Shown here: positions 36,502-44,961 of the stretch, piece after piece
How the letters are laid out: every line of letters begins with the position of its first letter
Position numbering within the stretch: the first letter of the stretch is position 1
From: Nitrospirales bacterium
Lineage (GTDB): Bacteria; Nitrospirota; Nitrospiria; Nitrospirales; UBA8639
Direction: 5' to 3'
NCBI GenBank assembly: GCA_021603905.1
Contig: BQIU01000002.1
Location: 1 to 64,000, forward strand
Length of the DNA stretch: 64,000 nt
Program-made: the position numbers and the translations under genes
Notes under the pieces: model-generated
What the model was told of the DNA's origin: nothing
The model's database searches: none
The model's input: the letters and a program-made list of their open reading frames with translations, nothing else

Positions 36502-37641
36502 TTATCCCGCAGGCTTCAGAAGAACCTTGACCCAGCCATTCTCACGCGCATCGAAATGTCGATACGCCTCTGGGGCATCTTTCAATGACAATTGGTGAGA
36601 CACAAGAAATGATGGGTTTGCTTTGCCAGAAGCAATAAGCTTGCTTAACCGGCGATTATAGGCTTTCACATTGGCTTGACCAGTCCCAACATGTTGCCCC
36701 TTTGTCCAAAAGAGGCCCCAATCAAATGCCAGCTTTCCCTGCTGTGCTAACGTATCAGATGATTTCGGATCTTCCGGCAAGAACACGCCGACAGCACCAA
36801 TGCCCCCAGTAGGGCGAACCGACTGAACTAAATTATTCATCGTCATGTTGGCCTGTTCCTGCCCCTGGGGAGTATGGGCATGGTAGCCCACACATTCGCA
36901 TCCTGTATCTGCTCCTTCTCCCTTGGTTAATTCCATGATCTGCTCAACCGGTGAAATTTTCGAGTCATCAATGGGGATGGCACCAATTTTCTTCGCCAGT
37001 TGAAGACGGTCAGGATGACGGTCAACGATCATGACCAGACTGGCACTCTTGAGTATAGCCGAGTACGCTGCCATCAGACCGACCGGGCCCGCACCATACA
37101 CCACGACAGAATCACCTGGTTGCACACCTGCTAGCTCAGTCGCATGGTACCCGGTTGGAAAGATATCGGAGAGCATGACGTAGTCGTTTTCCTTTTCCAC
37201 TGCATCTTCCGGCAAACGCAGGCAGTTAAAATCACCATAGGGCACACGGAGATATTCGGCTTGTCCACCACGATACGGCCCCATGCCGGCATACCCGTAA
37301 GCACCTCCAGCCATTCCAGGATTGACGGTTAAGCAGAAAGCCGTCAATCCTCTTTCGCAATTTTTACAAAACCCACAACTAATATTGAATGGGAGGCAGA
37401 CATGATCGCCAACTTGCACTTGGGAGACAGCATCACCAACTTCAATCACCTCTCCAAGGTTTTCATGTCCGAACACCGTACCGGGTTCGACATTCGTTCG
37501 TCCTTCATACATATGTAGATCCGAACCACAGATGTTGGTGGTTGTCACTTTGACAAGCACATCTGTTGCGCGTTCGATTGTAGCATCAGGAACCTCAGCA
37601 ATGCTGACGTCCCGAGATCCATTATACACAAGTGCTTTCAT
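36502..37641 (-). CDS. fdhA: glutathione-independent formaldehyde dehydrogenase-like enzyme
   Basis: The 379-residue zinc medium-chain dehydrogenase resembles Pseudomonas putida FdhA, which oxidises formaldehyde to formate without glutathione. Catalytic-zinc ligands are in CGSDLHMYEGR and GHENLGEV, structural Cys residues are in CGFCKNCERGLTAFC, and the NAD site is GAGPVGLMAAYSA. The family-specific long insert with MAGGAYGYAGMGPYRGGQAEYLRVPYGDFN is present. The ATG at 37639-37641 is used because GGAGG lies 9 nt upstream; ten further upstream codons are open but lack this signal. Confidence 0.9.
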   Translation of the reverse strand: MKALVYNGSRDVSIAEVPDATIERATDVLVKVTTTNICGSDLHMYEGRTNVEPGTVFGHENLGEVIEVGDAVSQVQVGDHVCLPFNISCGFCKNCERGLTAFCLTVNPGMAGGAYGYAGMGPYRGGQAEYLRVPYGDFNCLRLPEDAVEKENDYVMLSDIFPTGYHATELAGVQPGDSVVVYGAGPVGLMAAYSAILKSASLVMIVDRHPDRLQLAKKIGAIPIDDSKISPVEQIMELTKGEGADTGCECVGYHAHTPQGQEQANMTMNNLVQSVRPTGGIGAVGVFLPEDPKSSDTLAQQGKLAFDWGLFWTKGQHVGTGQANVKAYNRRLSKLIASGKANPSFLVSHQLSLKDAPEAYRHFDARENGWVKVLLKPAG

Positions 37642-38015
37642 CTTGGAATTCCTCCGTCTGTTAGGGAGCAAACGTCACTTCATGATGAAGAAAAATGTAG
37701 ACAGATTAGACACGAAGAAGCTCTCGCCAGGAACTGGTGAAAACCCTGGACCGAAAAGTCTATCGACGAGGATTGATCCGAGTGGATCCAAATCTACATG
37801 AATGGTTGAATGCCTAGATACATTGTTTTAATCTTAGGAATTAGACACAATGATAAATCATACACATGGTCATTGCTAAAATGAATTGAAAACATCTGTT
37901 GAGCAGTGCCATGATGAACTCATGTGAAGACACGTTTGAGAGTCGGTATAGTCAATCAAGTATTTTTTGATTGATGGAATCCCCCCTCACTCTTCCAAAA
38001 TAAAGAAACAGAACA
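37642..38015. other. divergent region, fdhA and GH15 gene
   Basis: Its 374 bp contain one exact box facing fdhA (37732-37749). No box faces the GH15 gene, and no small gene was recognised. Confidence 0.4.
37732..37749 (-). promoter_or_regulatory. AGGGTT-N6-AGTW box, fdhA
   Basis: Reverse-strand CCAGGGTT, six bases, AGTT: an exact match. The -10-like TCTAAT at 37705-37710 lies exactly 37 nt after the first A. The fdhA start is about 90 nt downstream. Confidence 0.75.
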
Positions 38016-39812
38016 ATGTCGTATCAAGCCATCGAAGATTACAGCATCATTGGGGATTTACATACCGTCGCTTTGGTTGGCATGAACGGATCTATTGATT
38101 TCATGTGCTTTCCACGCTTTGATTCCCCAACAATATTTGCGGCACTACTTGATGATGAAAAGGGCGGGTATTTTCGCATTGATCCTCAATTAGAACATGG
38201 CCAGCCCAAACAATTATATCTGACCGACACCAATATCCTGTTGACCCGCAAGTATTCCAAGCATGGCGTCTCGGAAATTTTAGATTTCATGACCATTGAA
38301 CACGAGGAAAAAGTTCATGATCTCATCCGTCGGGTGAAAACAGTACGCGGCCAGGTTGATTATCGAATGGTGTGTGCGCCGAGATTTGACTATGCTCGCG
38401 TCCGTCATCGAATCGAACGCGTCCATGATCGGGAGGTCCTCATTACATCCGAAGGTCCTGATAGCTTACGGCTGCGACTCCATGCCACGGTCCCACTCCA
38501 GGTGCAAGACCATGATATCGTGGCTGAATTTACATTATCCGCAGATGAATATGCAGCCTTTGTCATGGAAGCCGTGCATGATGAGCATGAACCAGCCCCA
38601 CTGAATGACGAATTTCTCTCTTCTGCCTTGAATGAAACGATGAATTATTGGAGAGAGTGGATGTCGATTTCTCAATATCAAGGACGTTGGCGCGAAACCG
38701 TCCACCGGTCGGCACTCACCTTAAAGCTCCTGACATTTGAGCCGACTGGAGCAATCATTGCGGCACCCACGTTCGGGTTACCTGAAGAAATTGGGGGCTC
38801 ACGAAATTGGGATTATCGGTATACCTGGATCCGAGATGCCGCGTTTACCATCTATGCGTTTATTCGGCTGGGGTATACCAAAGAAGCCCAAGCTTTTATG
38901 AAGTGGATTGAAGCACGATGCGATGATTTGAACCCTGATGGATCATTGCAAGTCATGTATGGACTTGATGGACGAAAAGACCTCACGGAAAGCCAGTTGT
39001 CGCATTTTGAAGGCTATCAACACTCCTCACCAGTCAGAATTGGGAATGGAGCATTTAACCAGATTCAACTCGATATCTACGGAGCGCTCTTAGATTCGGT
39101 CTATCTTTACAATAAATATGCCGAACCCATTTCCATTGATCTGTGGCATAATCTTGAGCGGCTCATCAATTGGGTCTGTGCGAATTGGCAGTCTCCCGAC
39201 CATGGCATCTGGGAGTTCCGAGGTCAAACACACCAGTTTTTGTTTTCTCGACTCATGTGTTGGGTTGCCGTTGATCGAGGAATCCGTCTGGCCCAGAAAC
39301 GCTCGTTTCCTGCCCCTCTTGATCGTTGGCTCGCAACACGGAATGACATATTCAATGAAATCATTTCAGAGTTTTGGGATGATTCGCGACAGACGTTTGT
39401 ACAATACAAAGGCAGTCACACATTGGATGCCTCAATTTTGCTGATGCCGCTTGTGAAATTTGTCGGGCCTACCGACCCACGTTGGCTCTCAACCCTTCGA
39501 GCGTTAGAAAAGGATTTAGTAGAAGATTCGTTGGTGTATCGGTACAAAGAACAAGAAGAAATCGATGGGATTGCAGGGAGTGAGGGCAGTTTTTCCATGT
39601 GCTCATTTTGGTACGTTGAATGTTTATCCAGATCCGGAGATCTCGAAAAAGCCCAGTTTTTCTTTGAGAAAATTATCAGTTACAGCAATCATACTGGGTT
39701 GTATGCGGAAGAACTTGGGCCAAGCACAGCACATCTTGGAAATTTCCCACAAGCCCTTACTCATCTTGCATTGATTAGTGCGGCATACGATTTAGATCGA
39801 CGGTTAGGGTAA
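38016..39812 (+). CDS. glycoside hydrolase family 15 protein (glucoamylase/trehalase-like)
   Basis: The 598-residue cytosolic protein has an N-terminal beta-sandwich (about 1-220) and an (alpha/alpha)6 barrel. Markers include YSIIGDLHTVALVGMNGSIDFMCFPRFDSPTIF at the start, GGSRNWDYRYTWIRDAAF with substrate-binding Trp/Arg/Asp, and IRIGNGAFNQ-like RIGNGAFNQIQLD. The C-terminal EEIDGIAGSEGSF segment carries Glu residues as in family catalytic sites. Members hydrolyse alpha-linked glucose, and many bacterial ones act on trehalose. The specific substrate is not readable. Confidence 0.92.
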   Translation: MSYQAIEDYSIIGDLHTVALVGMNGSIDFMCFPRFDSPTIFAALLDDEKGGYFRIDPQLEHGQPKQLYLTDTNILLTRKYSKHGVSEILDFMTIEHEEKVHDLIRRVKTVRGQVDYRMVCAPRFDYARVRHRIERVHDREVLITSEGPDSLRLRLHATVPLQVQDHDIVAEFTLSADEYAAFVMEAVHDEHEPAPLNDEFLSSALNETMNYWREWMSISQYQGRWRETVHRSALTLKLLTFEPTGAIIAAPTFGLPEEIGGSRNWDYRYTWIRDAAFTIYAFIRLGYTKEAQAFMKWIEARCDDLNPDGSLQVMYGLDGRKDLTESQLSHFEGYQHSSPVRIGNGAFNQIQLDIYGALLDSVYLYNKYAEPISIDLWHNLERLINWVCANWQSPDHGIWEFRGQTHQFLFSRLMCWVAVDRGIRLAQKRSFPAPLDRWLATRNDIFNEIISEFWDDSRQTFVQYKGSHTLDASILLMPLVKFVGPTDPRWLSTLRALEKDLVEDSLVYRYKEQEEIDGIAGSEGSFSMCSFWYVECLSRSGDLEKAQFFFEKIISYSNHTGLYAEELGPSTAHLGNFPQALTHLALISAAYDLDRRLG

Positions 39813-40311
39813 CCTCTCCTCAGTCAGTCAGATTCATGATCGCGCCTCCGATTGAAAAGAGAATCTTTCCCTTGCGCAAAGCATTCTAAAACAAGAATTC
39901 TGTCAAAAGACTTATGACACAACATCATGGTTCCCGCGCTGTGTATTCAGCCACAAATCGCGAGCCTGAAAAGCCAAGTCTTGTCTTGGAATGTACAAAG
40001 TCTTGCGTTGCGACCTGTCTGTGGCCCCAACAGACACACATCATACGAGGTTCATAGACAAAAATCGGTGAACTAGGGTTTCGAGGAGTACACCATCAAA
40101 TTGATTTAGCGTACAAATAAACCAATACGAGACATATCGTAGAAGAGTGTAAGCTCCTGGTCGCAAGAGATTTTGCTGAGAAGGGTTCTGAGACTGATGG
40201 CCATGCCCTCGCAGATTCAACTGGTTGAGAGAAAATACAATTCATCCTTGATTCACTCGCTCTGTAACGATCTACACATACACATCGGATATATTTTAAA
40301 GGAGAGTCATC
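39813..40311. other. 499-bp gap before transaldolase gene
   Basis: It holds an exact box at 40073-40090 and a perfect 7-bp stem at 40016-40036 (TGTCTGT and ACAGACA, 7-nt loop) 37 bp before it. No gene is seen. The ribosome binding site AAAGGAG lies just before 40312. Confidence 0.45.
40073..40090 (+). promoter_or_regulatory. AGGGTT-N6-AGTW box, transaldolase gene
   Basis: CTAGGGTT, six bases, AGTA: an exact match. The -10-like TACAAA at 40112-40117 lies exactly 37 nt after the first A. The start at 40312 is about 222 nt downstream, implying a long leader. Confidence 0.78.
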
Positions 40312-41616
40312 ATGGCTATTCAAACAGCACCGAATAGTTTTCCGGATGCCCTGATCGCCGTTGGGCAAAGTCAAAAAGACATACTCAAGCCAACGCTCAT
40401 GAGCGCACCACTTTTTGCCGCGCTCAAAACGGTGGGCACGTCTCATGTTTATGCTGACACGGCCGATAGTGAAGAACTTCGCAAACTGCTTGAAGAAGAA
40501 CACCACACCATTATCGAAGAGATCGATGGCAATACCGTCAATCAACCGCTCGTCAAAAAAGTCCTCACACGCTATCTCCAACAAGACTTTTCGGATTCCT
40601 GGCCGCACAAGCTCATTGAAGCACAGCGAGCATCTTCTGTCCGGGATCTTGTACCCATGGCATACGCCATCGTGTGCGGGCGAATTGGTAATGATCTCAT
40701 TCATGCATTTGCCAGTGGCCGATCATGGGAGGTGAGCTTACAGCTTCATATGAGTGTCATGACCGAACCGGAAACCGCAAAATCCATGGGTCGGTCTTTA
40801 CGAAAGATGGTTCCCAGTGCATTGGTGAAGGTCCCCTTTACCCCTCATGCTCCGGCATGTTTCCTCATTGCTCGAGATCTCGAAAACGAGGGAATTCCCG
40901 TCAACTTCACATCGACCTTTTCTGCTCGTCAGGTTGTCGCGGCAGCCCTGTTAGGCAATGTCACACGAACCAACATCTTTATGGGACGGCTTGATCAAGG
41001 ATTTCAAGCAGAGCTTCTCGGCGCACATGTCACGCTTGAAGCGCAACGGATATTACACAAACTACGAACCAATGCCAGAGTAAAAACACAATTGATTGTA
41101 GCCAGTATCCGGCAATGGGAAAGCCTGGTTCAAACAGCCGGCTGCGACGTCTACACAGCACCGTGTAAGGTGCTCCGAGCCTTCCTTCAACAGAATGACG
41201 TGCCTCCGGAATCCATAGAAAATCAACTGACTACGTCCTATGCGAATCAGCTCGGCATTCCTGACTCTGTCAGGCATCACATCGATACCGAACGTCTTGC
41301 ACGTCTCTATGAGGTCGAGTCAGAATTTTTAGAATTTCTTCTCACCTATCGTCAGACGGATGAATATCAACAACTTAATGACCCAGACACGTTGGTCACA
41401 CGCTTCGAGGAAGCCGGATTCAAAGACTTTTTTACATCACCGTTTCCTTCGCAATGGAAAGAACTGCAACGGGGCAAAGTTCCCAATCTCATCGCCCCAA
41501 TTACACAACAGTTCGATATCGACACCTTATATAGTTTGCTCGCCGATGCGGATTTTGAACAACATCAAAACGAGATGGATCAAGAAATTGAAGAACATCT
41601 CGTTGAGGAAAGGTAA
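40312..41616 (+). CDS. transaldolase-family protein
   Basis: The 434-residue protein has a transaldolase TIM barrel (about residues 35-300). Signatures are YADTADSEELRKLLEE, the N-terminal strand with DGNTVNQPL, the putative Schiff-base Lys173 in SALVKVPFTP, and VNFTSTFSARQVVAAALLG, then TNIFMGRLDQGF. Transaldolase moves a dihydroxyacetone unit between sugar phosphates. The protein is about 100 residues longer than TalB, with an acidic C-terminal extension ending in EEER. Hence transaldolase-like is safer than a firm activity call. Confidence 0.85.
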   Translation: MAIQTAPNSFPDALIAVGQSQKDILKPTLMSAPLFAALKTVGTSHVYADTADSEELRKLLEEEHHTIIEEIDGNTVNQPLVKKVLTRYLQQDFSDSWPHKLIEAQRASSVRDLVPMAYAIVCGRIGNDLIHAFASGRSWEVSLQLHMSVMTEPETAKSMGRSLRKMVPSALVKVPFTPHAPACFLIARDLENEGIPVNFTSTFSARQVVAAALLGNVTRTNIFMGRLDQGFQAELLGAHVTLEAQRILHKLRTNARVKTQLIVASIRQWESLVQTAGCDVYTAPCKVLRAFLQQNDVPPESIENQLTTSYANQLGIPDSVRHHIDTERLARLYEVESEFLEFLLTYRQTDEYQQLNDPDTLVTRFEEAGFKDFFTSPFPSQWKELQRGKVPNLIAPITQQFDIDTLYSLLADADFEQHQNEMDQEIEEHLVEER

Positions 41617-41635
41617 AGAACCACAAAGGGGTTCT
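41617..41635 (+). terminator. short hairpin right after transaldolase stop
   Basis: AGAACC (41617-41622) and GGTTCT (41630-41635) form a 6-bp stem with a 7-nt loop, starting one base after the stop codon. No T-run follows, so termination efficiency is doubtful. The remaining gap to 41924 contains a CATCTGA/TCAGATG inverted repeat (41780-41812) but no gene. Confidence 0.35.
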
Positions 41636-41924
41636 CGACAAGAAAAGTCTGATACATAAACCATAACATGTGACCAAACACCAAAGGAGTGAAAGACATT
41701 GAGAAGCATTGTCTGGAGACACTGACATGCTCTGCTGAAAGGCTGTTCAATGGATAAAGAACCATGAAAAAGTCATGATCATCTGAGGTTGGAAAACACA
41801 AAACATCAGATGCGAGACATGGCATTATTCTTCATCGAACTGATACAATCGACTGCTTAAACATTCAAACAGACTTTCGTTCTTTGTTTGACAGATTTCT
41901 ATTCATCCCTTTTTATGTGGCTTC

Positions 41925-44900
41925 ATGGCCAAAAAACGCACACAGTCGCCAAAGAAATCTTCTGCCAACCCCTCTCAGGATAAGAAGCGACAATCTTCCA
42001 CTTCTGCGACCACATCAGCCTCTTCTGAACGGCCACAACATCACCAAAAGAAAAGCCAGACGGAAACGGTGCGTGCCATAATTGCCATCGGTGCATCAGC
42101 CGGCGGCTTAGAGGCACTAAAAATATTTTTTCAGGCGATGACGGAAAATATGAATCTGGCATTTGTTGTGATTACCCATCAGATGCCGGACCGCATGAGC
42201 TTTTTGCCCGATCTGTTAAGCCGAGTCACCTCCTTGACCGTTCTTCAAGCAGAAGATGCCATGAACGTCAAGCCAAATACCGTCTATGTCTCACCTCCGG
42301 GTCATTTTCTTGCTATTTACCAGGGGTCCTTATATCTGACGGAACTCCCTAAAACCGGCCTCCGTCTCCCTATTGATCATTTTTTCCGTTCGCTGGCCGA
42401 AGATCAGGCAGAGAAAGCGATTGGCATCGTGCTGTCTGGGACAGGGTCTGACGGCACACTCGGAGTAAAAATGATCAAAAGCGAAGGCGGCATGACTATG
42501 GCGCAAGAACCCGGCTCGGCCAAACAGAGCGGAATGCCGCAAAGCGCCCTTTCGACAGGATTAGTAGATTGTGTCCTTCCAGTCCAGCACATTCCCGATA
42601 AGGTGTTTCAATATTTAAAACACCGACCATCTTCATCATCTTCATCATCTTCATCATCTTCATCAACGACGAAGTTAGAAAGTCTTATAAGAAAAACCCT
42701 CGTTCTTTTGCGCGAACAAACTAAATATGATTTTTCCGGATATAAATTCAATACCATGCGTCGCCGCATCGAACGTCGCATGGGAATGCACCATCTGACA
42801 GACATCAATGCGTATAACCGTCTATTGCAAGAGCAACCTCAAGAAAGCAAGATTTTGGCCAAAGAAATGCTCATTGGCGTGACCACGTTCTTTCGAGACG
42901 CTCTTGCATGGAACGCGTTAGCGCAAACCATACGTGAGTACCTCTCCGCCAAGTCTCATCAGAATTCCATTCGCGCATGGGTTGTCGGGTGCTCAACGGG
43001 GGAGGAAGCGTATTCACTGGCAATCGTGATTCATGAATGCTTATCAACACTACAGAAAAATCTGGATGTCAAAATTTTCTCAACAGATCTCGATGAGAAC
43101 AGCATATCGACGGCGCGCACCGGGATATACGCAGAAAGCATCGTCTCGGATATTAGTCCAGAGCGTTTGAAACAATTCTTTATCAAAGAGAACCATCACT
43201 ACCGAATACAGAAGGAGATTCGGGATATGGTGACCTTTGCGCCTCAAAACGCCATAGCGGATCCACCGTTTAGTCAATTAGACTTCTTATGCTGTCGGAA
43301 CTTCCTCATTTATCTAGAATCAAAACCTCAAGAACGTCTGCTTCATACCTTTCGGTATGCGCTCAAACAGGGAGGGCTTCTATTTCTCGGCCCATCTGAA
43401 ACGCTTGGAAAAGTGACCGAACAGTTTGTGCCGATCGAAAAAAGATGGAGAATCTATCGAAACCTGGGTAATGTCCTCTATACTCAGTCGGCTCCTTCAC
43501 CAGGGGAAATCGTGGTTGACACTCGTGAAGATCGAAATAAAGATGAATCGATTCCAAGTGATCCCAATGATATCCCCCAAGCGATTCATCAACTTCTCGC
43601 AAGTACCTTTGCTCCTCCAGCCGCGGTTATTCATGAGCATGGGAATGTGGTGTTCATACATGGAAGAACAGGGTTATTTTTGGAACCGTCCTCGGGTCCA
43701 GGCCATATCCCGCAAAACCTCTTTCGAATGGCACGCGAAGGGCTTCGTCAGGTGTTAAGTGAGAATGTGCAGAAAGCAGCCAAAACTAACACACCGATTC
43801 ATGAACACGTATGGATAAAGACGAATGGAGAACGGCAACGCATTCACGTCTCAGTGAGGCCACTGTCTCATCCAGCCATTCTCCGTGGACTCTTTCTCGT
43901 CATTTTTGAACGAGGCGATCAGCAAGAGAAAGAGTCTCAACATACCGTCGAATCGACTCGTGCTCATCGCTCCGTCCAAAAATCCAAACGTGATCCGTCC
44001 GGGATAGATCAGGAGTTAGAAAACACACAACGCCATTTGCAACAGACGATCGAGGAACTCGAAACGTCCAATGAGGAACTGAAATCTGCCAATGAAGAGG
44101 GACAGTCGATTAACGAAGAATTGCAAAGCACGAATGAAGAATTAGAGACGTCCAAAGAAGAAATGCAGTCGCTAAACGAAGAACTTCATACTGTAAACCT
44201 TGAATATCAAGGGAAAATCGAAGAATTGTCACAAGCCAATGACGATCTGAAAAATATCATGAATAATACAGAAATTGCGACGGTATTTTTGGACAAACAA
44301 TTACGCATTAAACTCTATACCACCCCCATCACCAACATTATTAAAATCATTCCCAGCGATATAGGACGACCCATTGAAGACCTCGTGTCCAAACTAACCT
44401 CGAATGGGCTGACCCAAGATGCAGCCGAGGTTCTCCACACGCTGACGAACAAAGAAAAAGAAGTTTCTACCACCGAGAACGGTCTCTATACCATGCGGAT
44501 ATTTCCGTATCGCACGACCGACGATAAGATTGAAGGTGTGGTCATCATTTTTATCGATATAAAGGATTTGAAACAGCAACAAGAAATGAACAATCAATTG
44601 CTGGCGATCATTGAATCCTCAGAGGATGGATTCATTGGCTATACAATCGAGGGGACCATTATTGGCTGGAATACCGCAGCCTATAAAATATATGGCTACT
44701 CCCACCGAGAAGTGTATAACCATAATATCGATATCATTATTCCAGATGAACACAAAGAAGAAATGGACCGCATTCGCAAGCAAGTGCGACAAGGTGAATC
44801 CATCCGACCATTTGAAAGTATACGAAAAAGAAAAGATGGCAAACGGATCTCCGTCTTGATCACGATCTCGTCTATTCGGGATCGTCACGGGACGGTCACA

Positions 44901-44951
44901 GGGTTTTCGACGATCCATCGTCCAATCGATATGAAATATTCCAGTACGTGA
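41925..44951 (+). CDS. CheB-CheR fusion with C-terminal PAS domains
   Basis: The 1008-residue protein carries CheB methylesterase at about residues 48-235, with catalytic Ser58 in IGASAGG, a His in THQMP and an Asp in GTGSDGT. A run of about 12 serines (236-248) is followed by CheR methyltransferase at about 255-520, with TTFFRD and the SAM site VGCSTGEEAYS, then a CRNFLIYLE segment. A coiled coil with repeated SNEEL and TNEELETS heptads lies at about 690-790, and two PAS-like regions follow (about 795-890 and 895-1005). Such fusions usually act in non-chemotactic signalling. It is separated by 10 nt from a PAS-kinase-receiver gene. Confidence 0.93.
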   Translation: MAKKRTQSPKKSSANPSQDKKRQSSTSATTSASSERPQHHQKKSQTETVRAIIAIGASAGGLEALKIFFQAMTENMNLAFVVITHQMPDRMSFLPDLLSRVTSLTVLQAEDAMNVKPNTVYVSPPGHFLAIYQGSLYLTELPKTGLRLPIDHFFRSLAEDQAEKAIGIVLSGTGSDGTLGVKMIKSEGGMTMAQEPGSAKQSGMPQSALSTGLVDCVLPVQHIPDKVFQYLKHRPSSSSSSSSSSSSTTKLESLIRKTLVLLREQTKYDFSGYKFNTMRRRIERRMGMHHLTDINAYNRLLQEQPQESKILAKEMLIGVTTFFRDALAWNALAQTIREYLSAKSHQNSIRAWVVGCSTGEEAYSLAIVIHECLSTLQKNLDVKIFSTDLDENSISTARTGIYAESIVSDISPERLKQFFIKENHHYRIQKEIRDMVTFAPQNAIADPPFSQLDFLCCRNFLIYLESKPQERLLHTFRYALKQGGLLFLGPSETLGKVTEQFVPIEKRWRIYRNLGNVLYTQSAPSPGEIVVDTREDRNKDESIPSDPNDIPQAIHQLLASTFAPPAAVIHEHGNVVFIHGRTGLFLEPSSGPGHIPQNLFRMAREGLRQVLSENVQKAAKTNTPIHEHVWIKTNGERQRIHVSVRPLSHPAILRGLFLVIFERGDQQEKESQHTVESTRAHRSVQKSKRDPSGIDQELENTQRHLQQTIEELETSNEELKSANEEGQSINEELQSTNEELETSKEEMQSLNEELHTVNLEYQGKIEELSQANDDLKNIMNNTEIATVFLDKQLRIKLYTTPITNIIKIIPSDIGRPIEDLVSKLTSNGLTQDAAEVLHTLTNKEKEVSTTENGLYTMRIFPYRTTDDKIEGVVIIFIDIKDLKQQQEMNNQLLAIIESSEDGFIGYTIEGTIIGWNTAAYKIYGYSHREVYNHNIDIIIPDEHKEEMDRIRKQVRQGESIRPFESIRKRKDGKRISVLITISSIRDRHGTVTGFSTIHRPIDMKYSST
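42629..42664 (+). repeat. in-frame 9-bp tandem repeat encoding poly-Ser
   Basis: A 9-bp unit (TCATCATCT register) repeats about four times inside the CheB-CheR gene and encodes the serine linker. Changes by whole units keep the reading frame, so linker length could vary between isolates. Confidence 0.75.
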
Positions 44952-44961
44952 GTCACGGATC

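Noticed and set aside
15710-39911. 16-bp shared word TTCTGTCAAAAGACTT at about 15710 and 39896
   Set aside because: One such match is about what chance gives in 64 kb, and the contexts differ.
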